Source: Marisa cornuarietis (lineage: Eukaryota; Mollusca; Gastropoda; Architaenioglossa; Ampullariidae). From it: 64,000 bases of DNA. Position numbers and translations under genes: made by a program. The stretch lies in assembly GCA_004794655.1 (NCBI GenBank), contig SMMW01000046.1, forward strand, positions 8,109,501-8,173,500, in the 5' to 3' direction. The notes under the pieces are model-generated. The model worked only from the letters and a program-made list of their open reading frames with translations. It ran no database searches and was not told where the DNA came from. Positions 1 to 10,621 of this stretch are shown here, piece after piece; within the stretch, counting starts at the first letter, position 1; every line of letters begins with the position of its first letter.

Positions 1-690
1 GCTAATTTTAAGAATCATAAAACCAATCTGCAAAAACATTTTTGTAAGTAAGTGCAAACTTTAGTTCATTTATTAGGTTACTGTTCTGTCAGGAGAGTAG
101 GACCTTCGATACTAGTTGATTTGGTGTATTAACACTTAACTGTATTAACATCATCTAATCTCTGTCATGAACTATAATGATTAAATGATAACTGTTTATT
201 CTCATCATAATATGTTTTCACCATTGTGCTTGGAATGGTATTTTATGTTCATATTTTATAAACCAGTGTTTGTCACTTTGGTTGAATCAGTGAGAAATGC
301 TAAACTCTACTATGCTAATAGACTCCATTACAACATCTGACCAAAGTGTTTTGTATGATATGAAATTAAACACAAAGGTGATAAACATACAAAAAGTTTT
401 GTAAAAAGAGGTCACAAAAAGTCACAGATATGGATCTGTAAAATAACAGCACACAAAAAAATCTTCCATATATTACATGTCACAAATTTATCATTTTGCA
501 AAAGGTGCCCCATGGATATAAAGAACTGCCTGCCTCTTGTCATGCACCCAAAGTGCCAGAAGAGGAGGAAGAAATCCTCCACACTAGGAAAAAAGATACA
601 AACTGTCTTGATGAAGTCTTCGAAATGGAGAGCACAAAGTTCCGCTACAAAGAAGTAAGGAAATCATGACATCTCCACTTCCAGCTTCAA
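1..690. other. AT-rich stretch, no gene seen
   Basis: AT-rich sequence with no ORF, repeat or RNA gene that I can support. The last 150-200 bases may be the upstream part of the reverse-transcriptase remnant that follows, but the reading frame is broken and not recognisable there. Confidence 0.4.
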
Positions 691-699
691 CAGTAGGCT

Positions 700-1570
700 T
701 ACCCCACCATCAATGACCTCAGACCTCACCATAACAAAACTCAATGAGGCCATCAGCAAACTCAAGAACAAGAAAGCTCCTGGGAAAGATAGAGTCTACA
801 GAAACTGCTTGAGGTCTTCACCCAGTCATGGAAAACAGACATCTTCCCAACATCGTGGAAATAAGTCATCATAGTTCCCCATCTTGAAGAAAGACAAGGA
901 TCCACTGAAGAAAGCCAGCTACAGACCCATCAGCCTGCTCTGCTGCCTCATCAATACTGTTGAGCACATGATAAACCAGCGCTTGATGTGACACCTGGAA
1001 ACCAAACACCTGAAACCAAACACCAAAGGACAGCGCCGACAGCCTTCAAGAGGTACAGGAACACTTATGATCAACTTACTTCCCTAGTGTAGTCAATAGA
1101 AAATGCATTCCATTCCAAGCTGCTACCTTCATCAACCTATCCAAGATTTTCGACAAAGTCTGGAAGGAGGATCTCCTCCTGAAGCTAGTAACTATAGGGA
1201 GAGCCATGCAGACATGTTCAGCTAGGTCAAGAGTTTTCTCGGCTACAGGACCATAAGGGTCAAGCTTAACAGCAGTCTCAGCCAGACAGTGAAAATCTGG
1301 GGCGGAATCCCACAAACTGGGGTGTTCTCCCCTAACCTCTTCATCATATTTATCAACAGCCTCTCCAAACACATCTCCAGAGCGCTTCTAGCTGATGATT
1401 TTGCAACGTGGCATGCCGATTGGTGTCCTCACAAACTGCCACCGTCAGGATGCAGGAGGACCTCAGCAACACCTCTAGATGAGCAAAGGGCTGGTGTGTC
1501 ACTATCAATTAAAGAGGCTTAAGACAACCGCCACCCTGATCTTCTCCCTCTCAAATACAAATTAGACCCT
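700..1570 (+). mobile_element. Degraded non-LTR retrotransposon, reverse transcriptase remnant
   Basis: Frame-shifting translation on the + strand shows reverse-transcriptase blocks in order: ISKLKNKKAPGKD near 750-790, YRPISLL near 925, a decayed version of the D-x-S-K-A-F-D-K-V-W block near 1130-1170, GVFSPNLFIIFINSL near 1320-1365, and LLADDFATW near 1388-1412 (the active-site ADD). Several stops and frameshifts make it dead. The clade is uncertain. Confidence 0.7.
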
Positions 1571-2103
1571 TGCTGTAGCTATTAACAACCACAAACGTTA
1601 CACCAGGAAGAAACACCCACCTACACATCGGCTAAACATTAAGGTTTACATATGGGGTACACACATCGAAGAAATAGACGGGCCACAAGACGACTATCCC
1701 TGATTGTTACTTTCGGTTGGTTCGTTGCATTGGTGGGAAAGTGCTTCCACCTAGAGGTGATCTCGCACTATGTTGAGGGGGGGGGGGGGCGGGAAGCTGG
1801 AGTACCCGGAGAAAAACGCTGACCGTACTTCGGCCTGGCGAACAGGTGTCAGAGTGCCTGCGACGAGATCGAACCTTGGCCTATCCGCAGTGGTAACAAA
1901 GCGAAATTTAATTTCTTCGATATCAAGGGATTTCATGTACAAAGAAGAAATAAGTTGCTTGTGCGAGCTCAAAACTTCGAGCACACGGCAGACAATAGGC
2001 CCCATAAGCGATTTTCCACTATTTTCTTGAAGTACACCAGCTGTACGTTATTGCTATAATTCGGGTGGCCGCTGGCCAACCAATGAAAAATATCCTCATA
2101 AAT
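1570..2103. other. Unassigned sequence before RDH copy 1
   Basis: No gene supported. It includes a G-rich run at about 1775-1790 followed by a moderately GC-rich stretch (1795-1910, beginning ggagtacccgg) that looks like part of a dispersed repeat. None of it is shared with the region upstream of copy 2. Confidence 0.35.
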
Positions 2104-2196
2104 GCATTTCCGGGGTACGTTGTTTATATGCTCAGCTCGCGCCGATAGTTGAAGATCGGATACCGGCTAAACAGATTAAACAAAACAAGCACTAAA
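2104..2196 (+). promoter_or_regulatory. Conserved 5' flank/leader of RDH copy 1
   Basis: About 90 bases before the start codon match 13937-14011 ahead of copy 2, including gggtacgttg, tttatatgctca, gccgatagttga and cagattaaacaa. Sequence further upstream is unrelated between copies. The stretch probably holds the leader and basal promoter. No TATA box can be fixed with confidence; ttatatgctc is the only AT-rich candidate. Confidence 0.4.
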
Positions 2197-5100
2197 ATGG
2201 ACTTGACATCGTTTGCTTTCCCTTTGAGCATTTCATCTGCTGTTGTGATAGGTGGTTTACTATTAAGGTGAGATTATTTTCTTCTCAAATCACGTACAAC
2301 AGATGCATTTATTACACTTTAGACCAGGGGTGGGCAAAGTACAGCCTGCGGACATCTTTGCACCGGCTCGTCTGCCACAATATGAAGTGCACTTGTTTTA
2401 ATATTTTTATCCAGCGAATGTTAATGGGATTAAAATTTAATTTTTCCAGGTACAACAGCGTTAGAAATCGGTAGTCCGTAACATTCTAACACAGACAAAG
2501 TACAAAGATAACAAATAACACGGCTGATAAGTCTGATGTCGTTAGAGAGCATCGGGGGCGGGTGCGCCTTCAAAAGAAAGGCTGGTTTTAAAGTTTCAAT
2601 GTGAGCGAATTGAAACAGTTTCACTTTACATGATAATTCGGTAAGTGAATGCCTTTACATAGGCCTACTCATTTGTTGTCCAATTCCATTATCACTAGGT
2701 TTGTTGTGTAGTCACCTGCGTGGATTTTTAGTATTTACTGGCCCGCCGAATAGCTTAGAATTTTGAGACCGGCCCGCAAAAAAATACTTTCCCCACCCCT
2801 GTTTTAGAGACTCGATTTCTAATTGAAAGTAGTGATCAAGATTGCTACTTTCGATTAGTTGTCTTGAGAGTTGTGTCCCTTCTCCCTCGTCTCTGAATAA
2901 AGATGGCCGCTCAATTATGCATCATCATCGAGGAGTGTATTTTAATAATAAATGAAAATTTTTATAGCGCATAGTCACACATAGAGAGCATGCTCTTAGC
3001 GCTTAAAACGGGGAAGAGACATAGACTAATTGGATAGAACACGAGGGACGGAAGAATAAACGACAGTACTGATGACAAACAGAAAACAAAGAAAACATAA
3101 AAAGGCATCCAGTAACAGGAACAGAGAATATAGTAATTCTGCAGGAAAAGATGGGTAGAACAGTAGCAAGAGCGGAAGGGGGGAGGGTAAGAAGGACGAG
3201 CATTGTGTGGACTGTGTTAGGAGTAATGCTCAAGCAAGAGGTGCGTTTTCAGTGCAGATTTGAAGGATTCAGTTGAGTGATTGGGTACAGAGGAATACTG
3301 AAACAGAGATGGGTGTGGGTACGCGTCGAAAGCTTCATTGTCACTTAATTATTCCCTTAAGTGTAAAGGTTTAGTTTTCCTCTGACAGTAATGAAAGCCG
3401 CGCTTTACAGTTTACCAAGCAACCATTCATGATAAATAAGTGTATTTTGATATTTGATATGTCATGCTTTTTTGGGGGGGTACAACTTAAAGGTCATGTC
3501 AACAAGACTAGTGTACTTAATTTGATCTCACGATCTTATGTGTCGTCGCAGGGTTGCACAACCGCCCATCCACCCTCTAAACTTCAAAATACCATAGAAA
3601 ATCTTTCTCGCCATTCACTGTTCAGAAATGATTATTGATGCATTAGAATTGATGCAGACAAAATGTCTGTGTAGGCATTACATGGGTGGCGGATGGTTCT
3701 TTGGGAAAGAACGCATTCCAGGCAAAACAGTGATCATCACTGGAGCAAACACAGGGATTGGAAAAGAAACAGCTTTAGAACTGGCTCGACGAGGTATAAC
3801 TCCTACAGTAAAACATTTTGGCAAATCATTCTGTAACACCTAAATTATTTTAAGCCATAATACATCATCATAACCTCAGTCTTCATAATAAATGTTTTTG
3901 GTTACATGTGGATAGCTGTTACAATAGAGACATTATTATAAGACATGTTCAACTTTGTATTAGGTTATTAGACTTTTGAAAGTAATATTTGGTTAGGAAT
4001 AAAATAAACACAACCATTCAACCACCTTGGGCATCACGTGCACTTTGAAATGCATAATAAATTTACCTAATGGGCATAAATACTGATGATGTATTTTATA
4101 TATTAATAATTTAATTTTTTTCCACAGGTGGTCGAGTTATACTTGCCTGTCGTGACATGGTAAAAGCACAGAGTGCTTGTGAAGAAATTAAAAGAGAGAC
4201 TGGAAGTAATAATGTTGTGGTAAAGAAACTCGATCTTTCAAGCATGAAGTCTATCAGAGCATTTGCTGAAGACATCAATACTAGTGAGTATTTACATTTC
4301 TCCATGTACTTACACAAGATTCATATCAATTAACTATATATATCTTAGACCTTTGTGACCAGATCATCACATTGCTGTATTTAATGCTCCGTGGTATGCT
4401 CTAAGGTAAAGCATGTAAGTTGTTTGCAAGGTGAAGGTAGTGTCATTCCCATACTATAAGCCTTCAAACATTACAGCAATGTGTATTAGTTGCTGGTACA
4501 CCACCCCCACTCACCCATGATGTCCATGAACAGTACAGATTAAAAAGATTGAGGAAACCATTTTAAATGGCAATCATAAAGAGCTTTGTAAAAGTACTGT
4601 TAATAAACTTCAAAAATCAGATGCATTTACATGACATCATCCTGTTATCTCTGTCTCACACAAACGATTTGAAATGTTTGCTATTTGTACACAGGAGACA
4701 AAACATGATCACATAGTTACATTTATTGTCAGCTTGATGTTTTACTTAACAAAGGGCTTTTACACAGTTTGTGTCACTCTCATAGGGTTAATACAGGAAA
4801 ACTACACACATTTTTAATGAAAGAAACAAAGTTTTTGTTATGTGAAAGATTTTTGTGAACAGTGAATATACTGAAGAGTTATCCAGTGATATACATCTGA
4901 AATTTATTTCCTCAGATGAACAGCAGGTGAACATCCTCATCAACAATGGAGGTATCATGTTTTGTCCCAAGATGGTTACAGAGGATGGTTTTGAGATGCA
5001 GCTGGGCGTCAATCATCTAGGTATTTATGTCATTTGGCAATAAGTTCTTGATAATAATATATTCAGCACTGATATTATTAGGCTGGATGTCAACCTTGTG

Positions 5101-7284
5101 GGTTTTGCTTTTGTTTCCTTGTTGCGTTTGGTTTCTTGTGTGCTTTTATTGGTTGTATTAATGCATGTTAACTAGAGAATTATATTTGATAAAAAAAGGT
5201 CTTTCTTTTTCCATGATTATGTTCTTTAAATACTTAGTAATGCATACTCTGTTGCTTAATAATAATAATGCAAACTTATAATGCACAGAATCATGAATAA
5301 GATAGATCGCACTCTTTGCACAGTACAATTTGATAGAAAGAAACATAACAACCAATAGACAGTGAGGTACACATAGGGACACTGAACAACATAAAGATGA
5401 GGTACAAGTCAGAAATAGTACTTTGTAAAAAGATATGTTTTAAGAGAGCGTTTGAATGCAGCCTTGGAGGCTGAGTGGCGAATGTGATGTGGTAGAGAGT
5501 TCCACTGCTGAGCAGCACAAAGGGAGAACATCCGTTGTCCATATGTGACTGTCTTTGTGAGAGGGAGGGATAAAATGCGGGAGTCTGATGAGGAGCGAAG
5601 GTTTTGGGCAGGAGTTGTGACAGACAAGATTTCATTAAAGTAGCTGGGGGAGTGACCTTGTGCTTATGTGTTGCAACTTGAGTGATTATATCCAAGGAGT
5701 AGTTTAAAGAGTATTTTACAGTTCTGTTTACAAAGTCTTTTTGCTACTTTAATTTGGAATATTGATGATTGTAGAATTGCTGGTGTTTATTTCTTCAGGC
5801 CATTTCCTGCTTACCATGTTGCTGCTGGAGAAGATGAAGGCTTCAGCCCCTAGTCGCATTGTTAACGTGTCCAGTCAGACGCACAATGTTGGTGTTATGA
5901 ACTTTGATGATCTGAACAGTGAAAAATCGTATAGCTCAGTACAAGCTTATGCACAAAGCAAGCTTGCCAATGTGCTGTTTACTTGTGAACTTGCAAAAAA
6001 ACTGGAAAGTGAGTTTGTTTCTTAGGGCATAGTAACATGCAATAGAATGCTTCTTGATATTTAAGGGCTAGTTGCTGACCATCAGTCTAACACCTGACAT
6101 GGAGCTTGTATCCATGTCTTGGGAACTTGTTTGTGTGTAATTTTTAATTTAGTAATGATGACATAGTTATGTGATAAATAGATTTTCAGATGTTTTTCTT
6201 AAAATTAAAAAGAGCTTAGGCACTGTGTGCAGTTTTTTTTGTATATTTAAATAACTCAGAGTGGTTTTCAATGTAGCAGACGTGATTATTATTTGTCTGC
6301 CTGTTGAGTGCAACATATAAAGTACTGCTTAACTCTCAGTATTTATTGATCACAAAGACATTAAATAAAGGCTATGTAAGTTACTTGTCCCATATGTGCA
6401 CAGTGTTGTCATGATGTGCCTACCTACCCTTTCTTTACTCTGTTTTTGTGCTTGAGGGACATTTTGGGATGATTGTTAGTAAACTAAATGTTCACAAATT
6501 TCATTGTCTGTCAACAGACACAGGAGTCACAGTGTACGCCGTGCACCCTGGTGCTGTGGACACTGAACTTCTCCGACATGTATTTATCTATAAGTGGCAG
6601 ATTTGCCGCATTCTGATGAAACCTTTCTCATGGCTCCTGTTTAAGACACCTGCACAAGGAGCACAAACCACACTGTACTGTGCACTGGCATCAGAGTTAG
6701 AAGGGGTGTCAGGAAAATACTACAGGTACAGCAGCTGGAAGTGGCTTTCTAGACTTTATTTTCTTTGTGGGAGTTTAAGGGATACAGGGCAGACACTATT
6801 CAATCATCAGCAATTGTCAAACAATGATAATCTTCTCTGTGATTGTTTTCTCAGTAACTGCAATGTATTGTTGTGGCTGTTGAAAAATTGTTGCTTAATT
6901 TGGTGACCTTAAATGATAAATTGCTAATAACTATAGGTGTTACAGTGTAGTTTCAGATATTTAGCACACTAAATTTTGGATTTTTCTGTGTTATACTGAT
7001 TGGTGTTGTGTCAGTGAGCAGAGACCAAAGGTCACATTGTTGGTGGCTGAAAGCCAAACTCAGTGTGTTAATAATTCCTTGTGTAAGTGGCATGGAGGTG
7101 TAAAGATGTGCAAATAATCTAAACATTTAAGCCTTCTACATTATATACCTCAGTTACGGACCGTCTCAACATTGATTGCAGTGACTGTAAGGAGAAGTCT
7201 CCTTCCAAAGCAGCTCAAGATGATGCAGCAGCGAAGCATCTGTGGGCTGTCAGCGAAAAGTGGACTCAGCTTTCACACACCTAA
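2197..7284 (+). CDS. Retinol dehydrogenase 11/12/13/14-like SDR, tandem copy 1
   Basis: NADP(H)-dependent SDR of the RDH11-14 group, expected to interconvert retinol/retinal or other lipid alcohols and aldehydes at the ER or another internal membrane. Coding exons: 2197-2267, 3675-3793, 4128-4283, 4916-5020, 5799-6008, 6518-6725, 7182-7284. All introns are GT-AG, phases agree throughout, and the sum is 323 aa (human RDH12 is 316). Exon 1 is a hydrophobic N-terminal anchor ([10 protein letters not shown]). TGANTGIG (about residues 46-53) is the cofactor site, followed by [13 protein letters not shown] (about 172-176), the catalytic pair in YAQSK (Tyr201, Lys205), VHPG, and a C-terminal SGKYYSDCK segment. 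Exon 2 start is chosen by phase: GTAG ahead of GCATTAC fits the 2-base overhang of exon 1. Odd: NNAG reads NNGG (gga), and the segment after VNVSS is SQTH where family members usually have an xAH form. No frameshift or stop is seen. Function is inferred from the family; whether RDH11, 12, 13 or 14 is nearest is undecided. Confidence 0.88.
2325..2801. mobile_element. hAT-like non-autonomous DNA transposon in RDH copy 1 intron 1
   Basis: Ends are inverted repeats: CAGGGGTGGGCAAAGTA on the left and, read on the other strand, CAGGGGTGGGGAAAGTA on the right, one mismatch in 17. It is flanked by an imperfect 8-bp duplication, ctttagac at 2317-2324 and ttttagag at 2802-2809. Copy 2 has the uninterrupted site (acattttagaaactcg near 14126-14141), proving a discrete insertion. 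Eight-bp target duplications and CAGGGGTG-type ends point to the hAT superfamily. No transposase is recognised in its 477 bp. Confidence 0.85.
2842..3306 (-). mobile_element. Insertion in RDH copy 1 intron 1 carrying a non-LTR 3' fragment
   Basis: Copy 2 lacks this block: gatcaagat there is followed within a few bases by the sequence found after 3306 in copy 1. On the - strand, about 3220-3295, it reads [14 protein letters not shown], a sequence typical of the C-terminus of CR1/Rex1-like reverse-transcriptase polyproteins. A stop and untranslated 3' tail follow. The 5' part of the element is missing, as usual for truncated retrocopies. Confidence 0.6.
5258..5656 (-). mobile_element. 5'-truncated non-LTR retrotransposon in RDH copy 1 intron 4
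   Basis: The - strand encodes the polyprotein C-terminus: [20 protein letters not shown] followed by [18 protein letters not shown] (ORF 5409-5627). The element ends in a short (ATT)n tail, seen as aataataataat at its left edge. Copy 2 has the empty site (tgttgcttgtgcttatg near 16209-16225). Only about 3 bp (ctt) could be a target duplication. The microsatellite tail and lack of a long duplication resemble CR1/L2-type elements. Confidence 0.8.
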
Positions 7285-8850
7285 GCCATTCTGAGACTGG
7301 AACCTGCCTCCCAGAACACCTGCTTGCTATGGTGCTCATTTGTAACATTACACATAATTTGTAACGTTGTACATAACTTTTTCTCCTTTAAAATTGCTCA
7401 GTTATGTCTGTAAAACCTCCCTATTAAGATGTGCTAAAATCTATTAAAATTGGGTCGTAACTGAAAGGGGTCATAGTAGGGAGATCAATCAGTCTGTTTT
7501 CATTCCTCAAACCAGGACATCAAACACCTATAGATTCAAGTTCATTTATTTAACTATTGAAATAATGCTTTTTTAAAAAAAAAATATTCGCTTTCACTTG
7601 ATCATGGTTATTATTATAGTTTTATACAGGAATTAACTCTTCATGTAAGAGCAGTTGATCAGTACGTATGTACTGTGGTAGACAAAGACCCTCTCTTAAA
7701 ATGCACTATTTATATGTTGTGCGTGATTTTTGCAAAAAAGTTGCAGTAAAGCACAAACAGTTGGTCACAATAATTTTAATTTTTATAGACACATGACTTC
7801 TGCAAAAGGTTGTTAAAAAAGCACAGTTGACTGATGTGTGCTGGTAACGAGACAACAGTGAACAGACGCCAGTCATTTTTCACCAAAAACCACATTACCC
7901 TGGCTATATCGACCTCTTCTCCAGTCAGATCAACTCTGCCATGACCACACTTCCTATGTAAGACACCATCAACCCAAATCGAAAGACCCAGGCTGAATAG
8001 ATGACCGAGAAGTAACGCCTGTGTCATATTAACTGAATATCTGTATATACATTTAATAAAAACCTCTAAACTAAGGCTTTTAAAAAAATAAGAGAAAATT
8101 GCATTATGTGCCATTATGTGGTTTGATCTCTAAATATGTATTGCTAAGCGACCATTTTTGTTTACTAAGATAGTTGGTGAACTTTTTCTAATGGTGCATG
8201 GCTTTGTTGATAATATTTGACATAATTTTTAACTACTTTTGTCACTGGAGATCAACTTGTCTTTTGAGTCTGAATGGACTTGACTTTCGGTGTTGGGACG
8301 ATATGGTATGATTGGAGCAATATGTTTGGGTCGAAATGACCCATAGAGCAAGCAGTCTCTTTCAAAATGTACTAATTTTATGTGATTTATGAAAAAAACA
8401 TAACTTAGGGTCAGGGGTAAATGTAAAAGTTTTTTTTTTCAACACATAACTTTTGCAAAAATGTCATGATAGAGCAAAAGTTGTAAGTCGGAGGTAAGAG
8501 GAGGTAGTTGTAATAGAGATGCCATTTATATAGCATAAATATATATATATATATATATAATGCCTGTTCACAATATTTGGGTCATGATTAAGAGGGGGTG
8601 GTAATCGGGAAGGTCTTAATAAAGAGGTTTTACCTAATTATTAATTTGAGAATTTTGAATAGGTCAGCATCACACTTGAATGGGAGCATTCTCTCCAAAT
8701 GTTACAGTGCAGCCAATCATGGTAAACATAAAACTGAAGCTAATAGATGTGTTACCTTCTTAAGAAGTGGGAGCAAAAATCAACATGAGACCTATAAAAG
8801 ACAATCAGCATTGTCAGTATTCTTTCTTTCTAAAGTTTAATGTTAAGATT
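7285..8850 (+). other. 3' flank of RDH copy 1, probable 3' UTR
   Basis: AT-rich and largely collinear with 17784-19230 after copy 2. An AATAAA at 8618-8623 is preserved in both copies (counterpart 19019-19024) and is a possible polyadenylation signal; others are possible. An AT microsatellite lies at about 8537-8560. No coding sequence recognised. Confidence 0.4.
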
Positions 8851-9622
8851 ATTTATCTGTTCATGTTTTTAATAACCAGGTATGCTTTCAAACTGAGGAT
8901 CCTCCCTGAGGGCCGCATGGGTCACATTTGTGTTGTTATGAGGGCTGCACACGTGTACAGTGTCCTTTGTTCAGGCTGCAGGTATGCTTACAAAGGGCCA
9001 CGTGTGCCTGGCAGACCGCATGCTTGACATGCCTGCTTTAGATTATTTACTTAATAAGTGTTTTACATTTCGCAATTCTTTGTCATTTAAATGGCCACAT
9101 TGCTTTAAAACTCTTCCAGCAGAATTTCTGTACAGTTGCTGTAGAGTGTAGAGAGTTGTTTTTTTTTTATTGATGATTGTCTGTAGATAGTTGTTTACTC
9201 CCATCAAATCCTTTAAATGTGCATTAAAAACAAATCTGTTCCGTGAGCATTACTCCTTACACCAGTCAAAAAACGCTAGTCTATTTTCTAACCCTCTCTT
9301 TCACTTTTTTCGCCTGTTTATTGTCAATAGTTGTGATTATTATCTATCGACTAGTTTGCCTGCTCTTACTCTGCAGATTAATGATGCTCCCCATCTTTAC
9401 TGTTTGTTCCCTGATCCCTCTTTGCGTCTTCTGTTACTTTGCTTGGTTGTTTCTCCTTCCGTTCTTCATATGCTGTCCATGTCTCAAGCACTGAGAGCAT
9501 GCTCCTTCATGAGGGTGATCATGCACTACATAAATCACACGTTTATTATTATATTGCACATTGATGATTGTATGTTTCAGGTTTTATGTAGGATATAGTA
9601 GGTTGTATGTATTTCAGGAACA
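8850..9622 (+). mobile_element. Old non-LTR 3' fragment downstream of RDH copy 1
   Basis: The + strand around 9190-9250 reads SFKCALKTNLFREHYS, the same reverse-transcriptase C-terminal signature as the intronic fragments, followed by AT-rich 3' sequence. A matching degraded copy lies after RDH copy 2, so the insertion is older than the gene duplication. Frames are broken upstream of the motif. Confidence 0.6.
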
Positions 9623-10008
9623 TAGTATTGAGTTTTTAATTATTTTTCATTATGTTAAGAGGTTTCTTAATAATTATGTATGGTTTCTTGTTTAATCTGT
9701 CGCTGACAGCTAAAGAAAACATTGTTATGGATTGTATGATTACAGTACATGTGGAAGTTGTGTAGATAATATGTATAACTATGTTAGTGATAAGTATATT
9801 GTTGATAATGCAAAAATCAGTTTCCAATTTTGTAAATAAAAATTGTGATCCTATTTATTACTCAAAATATGTGAGCTAAGAATTACAGCTCTGTAATGAA
9901 GACAGGTATGACACTATTTTAAAACTTACAGAATAAATCTTCACATTTAAAACTTGCTGTGTCTTCCTGTAATGTGTGTGTGTGCACACAACATCATATT
10001 TCTGTATA
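9623..10008. other. AT-rich spacer
   Basis: Not shared with the region after copy 2. I see no gene, RNA or clear repeat apart from short TG runs. Confidence 0.4.
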
Positions 10009-10570
10009 TACGAGGTGTAGCAGAAAAGTAATGAGACTGACTTTTTTATTGACCAAAGTTTTTATTTTTTCCAAACATCAATGTTATCTCCTTCAAAATA
10101 GTTCCCTTGGGCAACTACACACCGATGGAGACGTTCCCACTTTTGGTAGCAGAGCTGGAAGTCTTCAACCGGTATGGTCTTCAGCAAGTCCGTTACACTC
10201 TTTTGGATGTTTTCTAAAGTCCTGAATGACGTCCTTTGAGGACATTTTTCAGTTTAGGAAAAAGTAACAGGGGCTGAGGTCAGGTGAATAGGAGGGTTGG
10301 GGAGCCACAGAAAGGGAATCGTCCACAAAGAATTTGTTCCTCCATGACAAACTGTCGACCAAGTTTTTTTTATAAAGACGTAGTGCTTGAAAGGCTCTGA
10401 AAAAGGGTAATTCGCATGAGACCAGACATTGCAGACAAATGGATGCTCCATCATGACAACGCCACATGTCACACTTCCCTCTCCGTCACGGAATTTTTGA
10501 CCTCAAAAGGCATTCCTGTGGTTTTCCCCTCCCCCCAATCAGTCTCATTACTTTTCTGCCACACCTCGTA
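10009..10570. mobile_element. Mariner-type transposon, internally rearranged and dead
   Basis: Terminal inverted repeats of about 34 bp, TACGAGGTGTAGCAGAAAAG on the left and TACGAGGTGTGGCAGAAAAG on the opposite strand at the right, with the next bases also matching; the site is TA-rich. The left part, read on the - strand, holds a transposase C-terminus with YSPDLSP and VAQGNYFEGDNI. The right part, read on the + strand, holds the catalytic region LHHDNATCHTSLSVTEFLTS. The two halves are therefore in opposite orientation and no single ORF can make a transposase. Confidence 0.85.
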
Positions 10571-10621
10571 TGCTAAATTTATGTACTTTCTATCCCAACC
10601 CAGCTACATTCAAAACCTATA

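Larger units (their letters stand above)
2104..9622 (+). repeat. Duplicated block, unit 1 (contains RDH copy 1)
   Basis: Similarity to unit 2 starts at the shared gcatttcc before the first exon and runs through all exons and introns. It continues past the stop codon to a shared run ending near tgtatgtatttcaggaac. Unit 1 is longer mainly because of insertions in introns 1 and 4, with a smaller extra stretch near 8.9-9.03 kb. Direct orientation, about 11.8 kb from start codon to start codon. Confidence 0.85.

Noticed and set aside
3628..3674. Extension of RDH exon 2 upstream to the ATG at 3628
   Set aside because: The frame upstream of 3675 is not shared with copy 2 (a 4-base indel shifts it), and only the acceptor before 3675 and 14602 joins exon 1 in phase in both copies.
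4111..4317. 68-codon - strand ORF, identical to one at 15103-15309
   Set aside because: Antisense shadow of RDH exon 3. The identity reflects the duplicated exon, not a separate gene.
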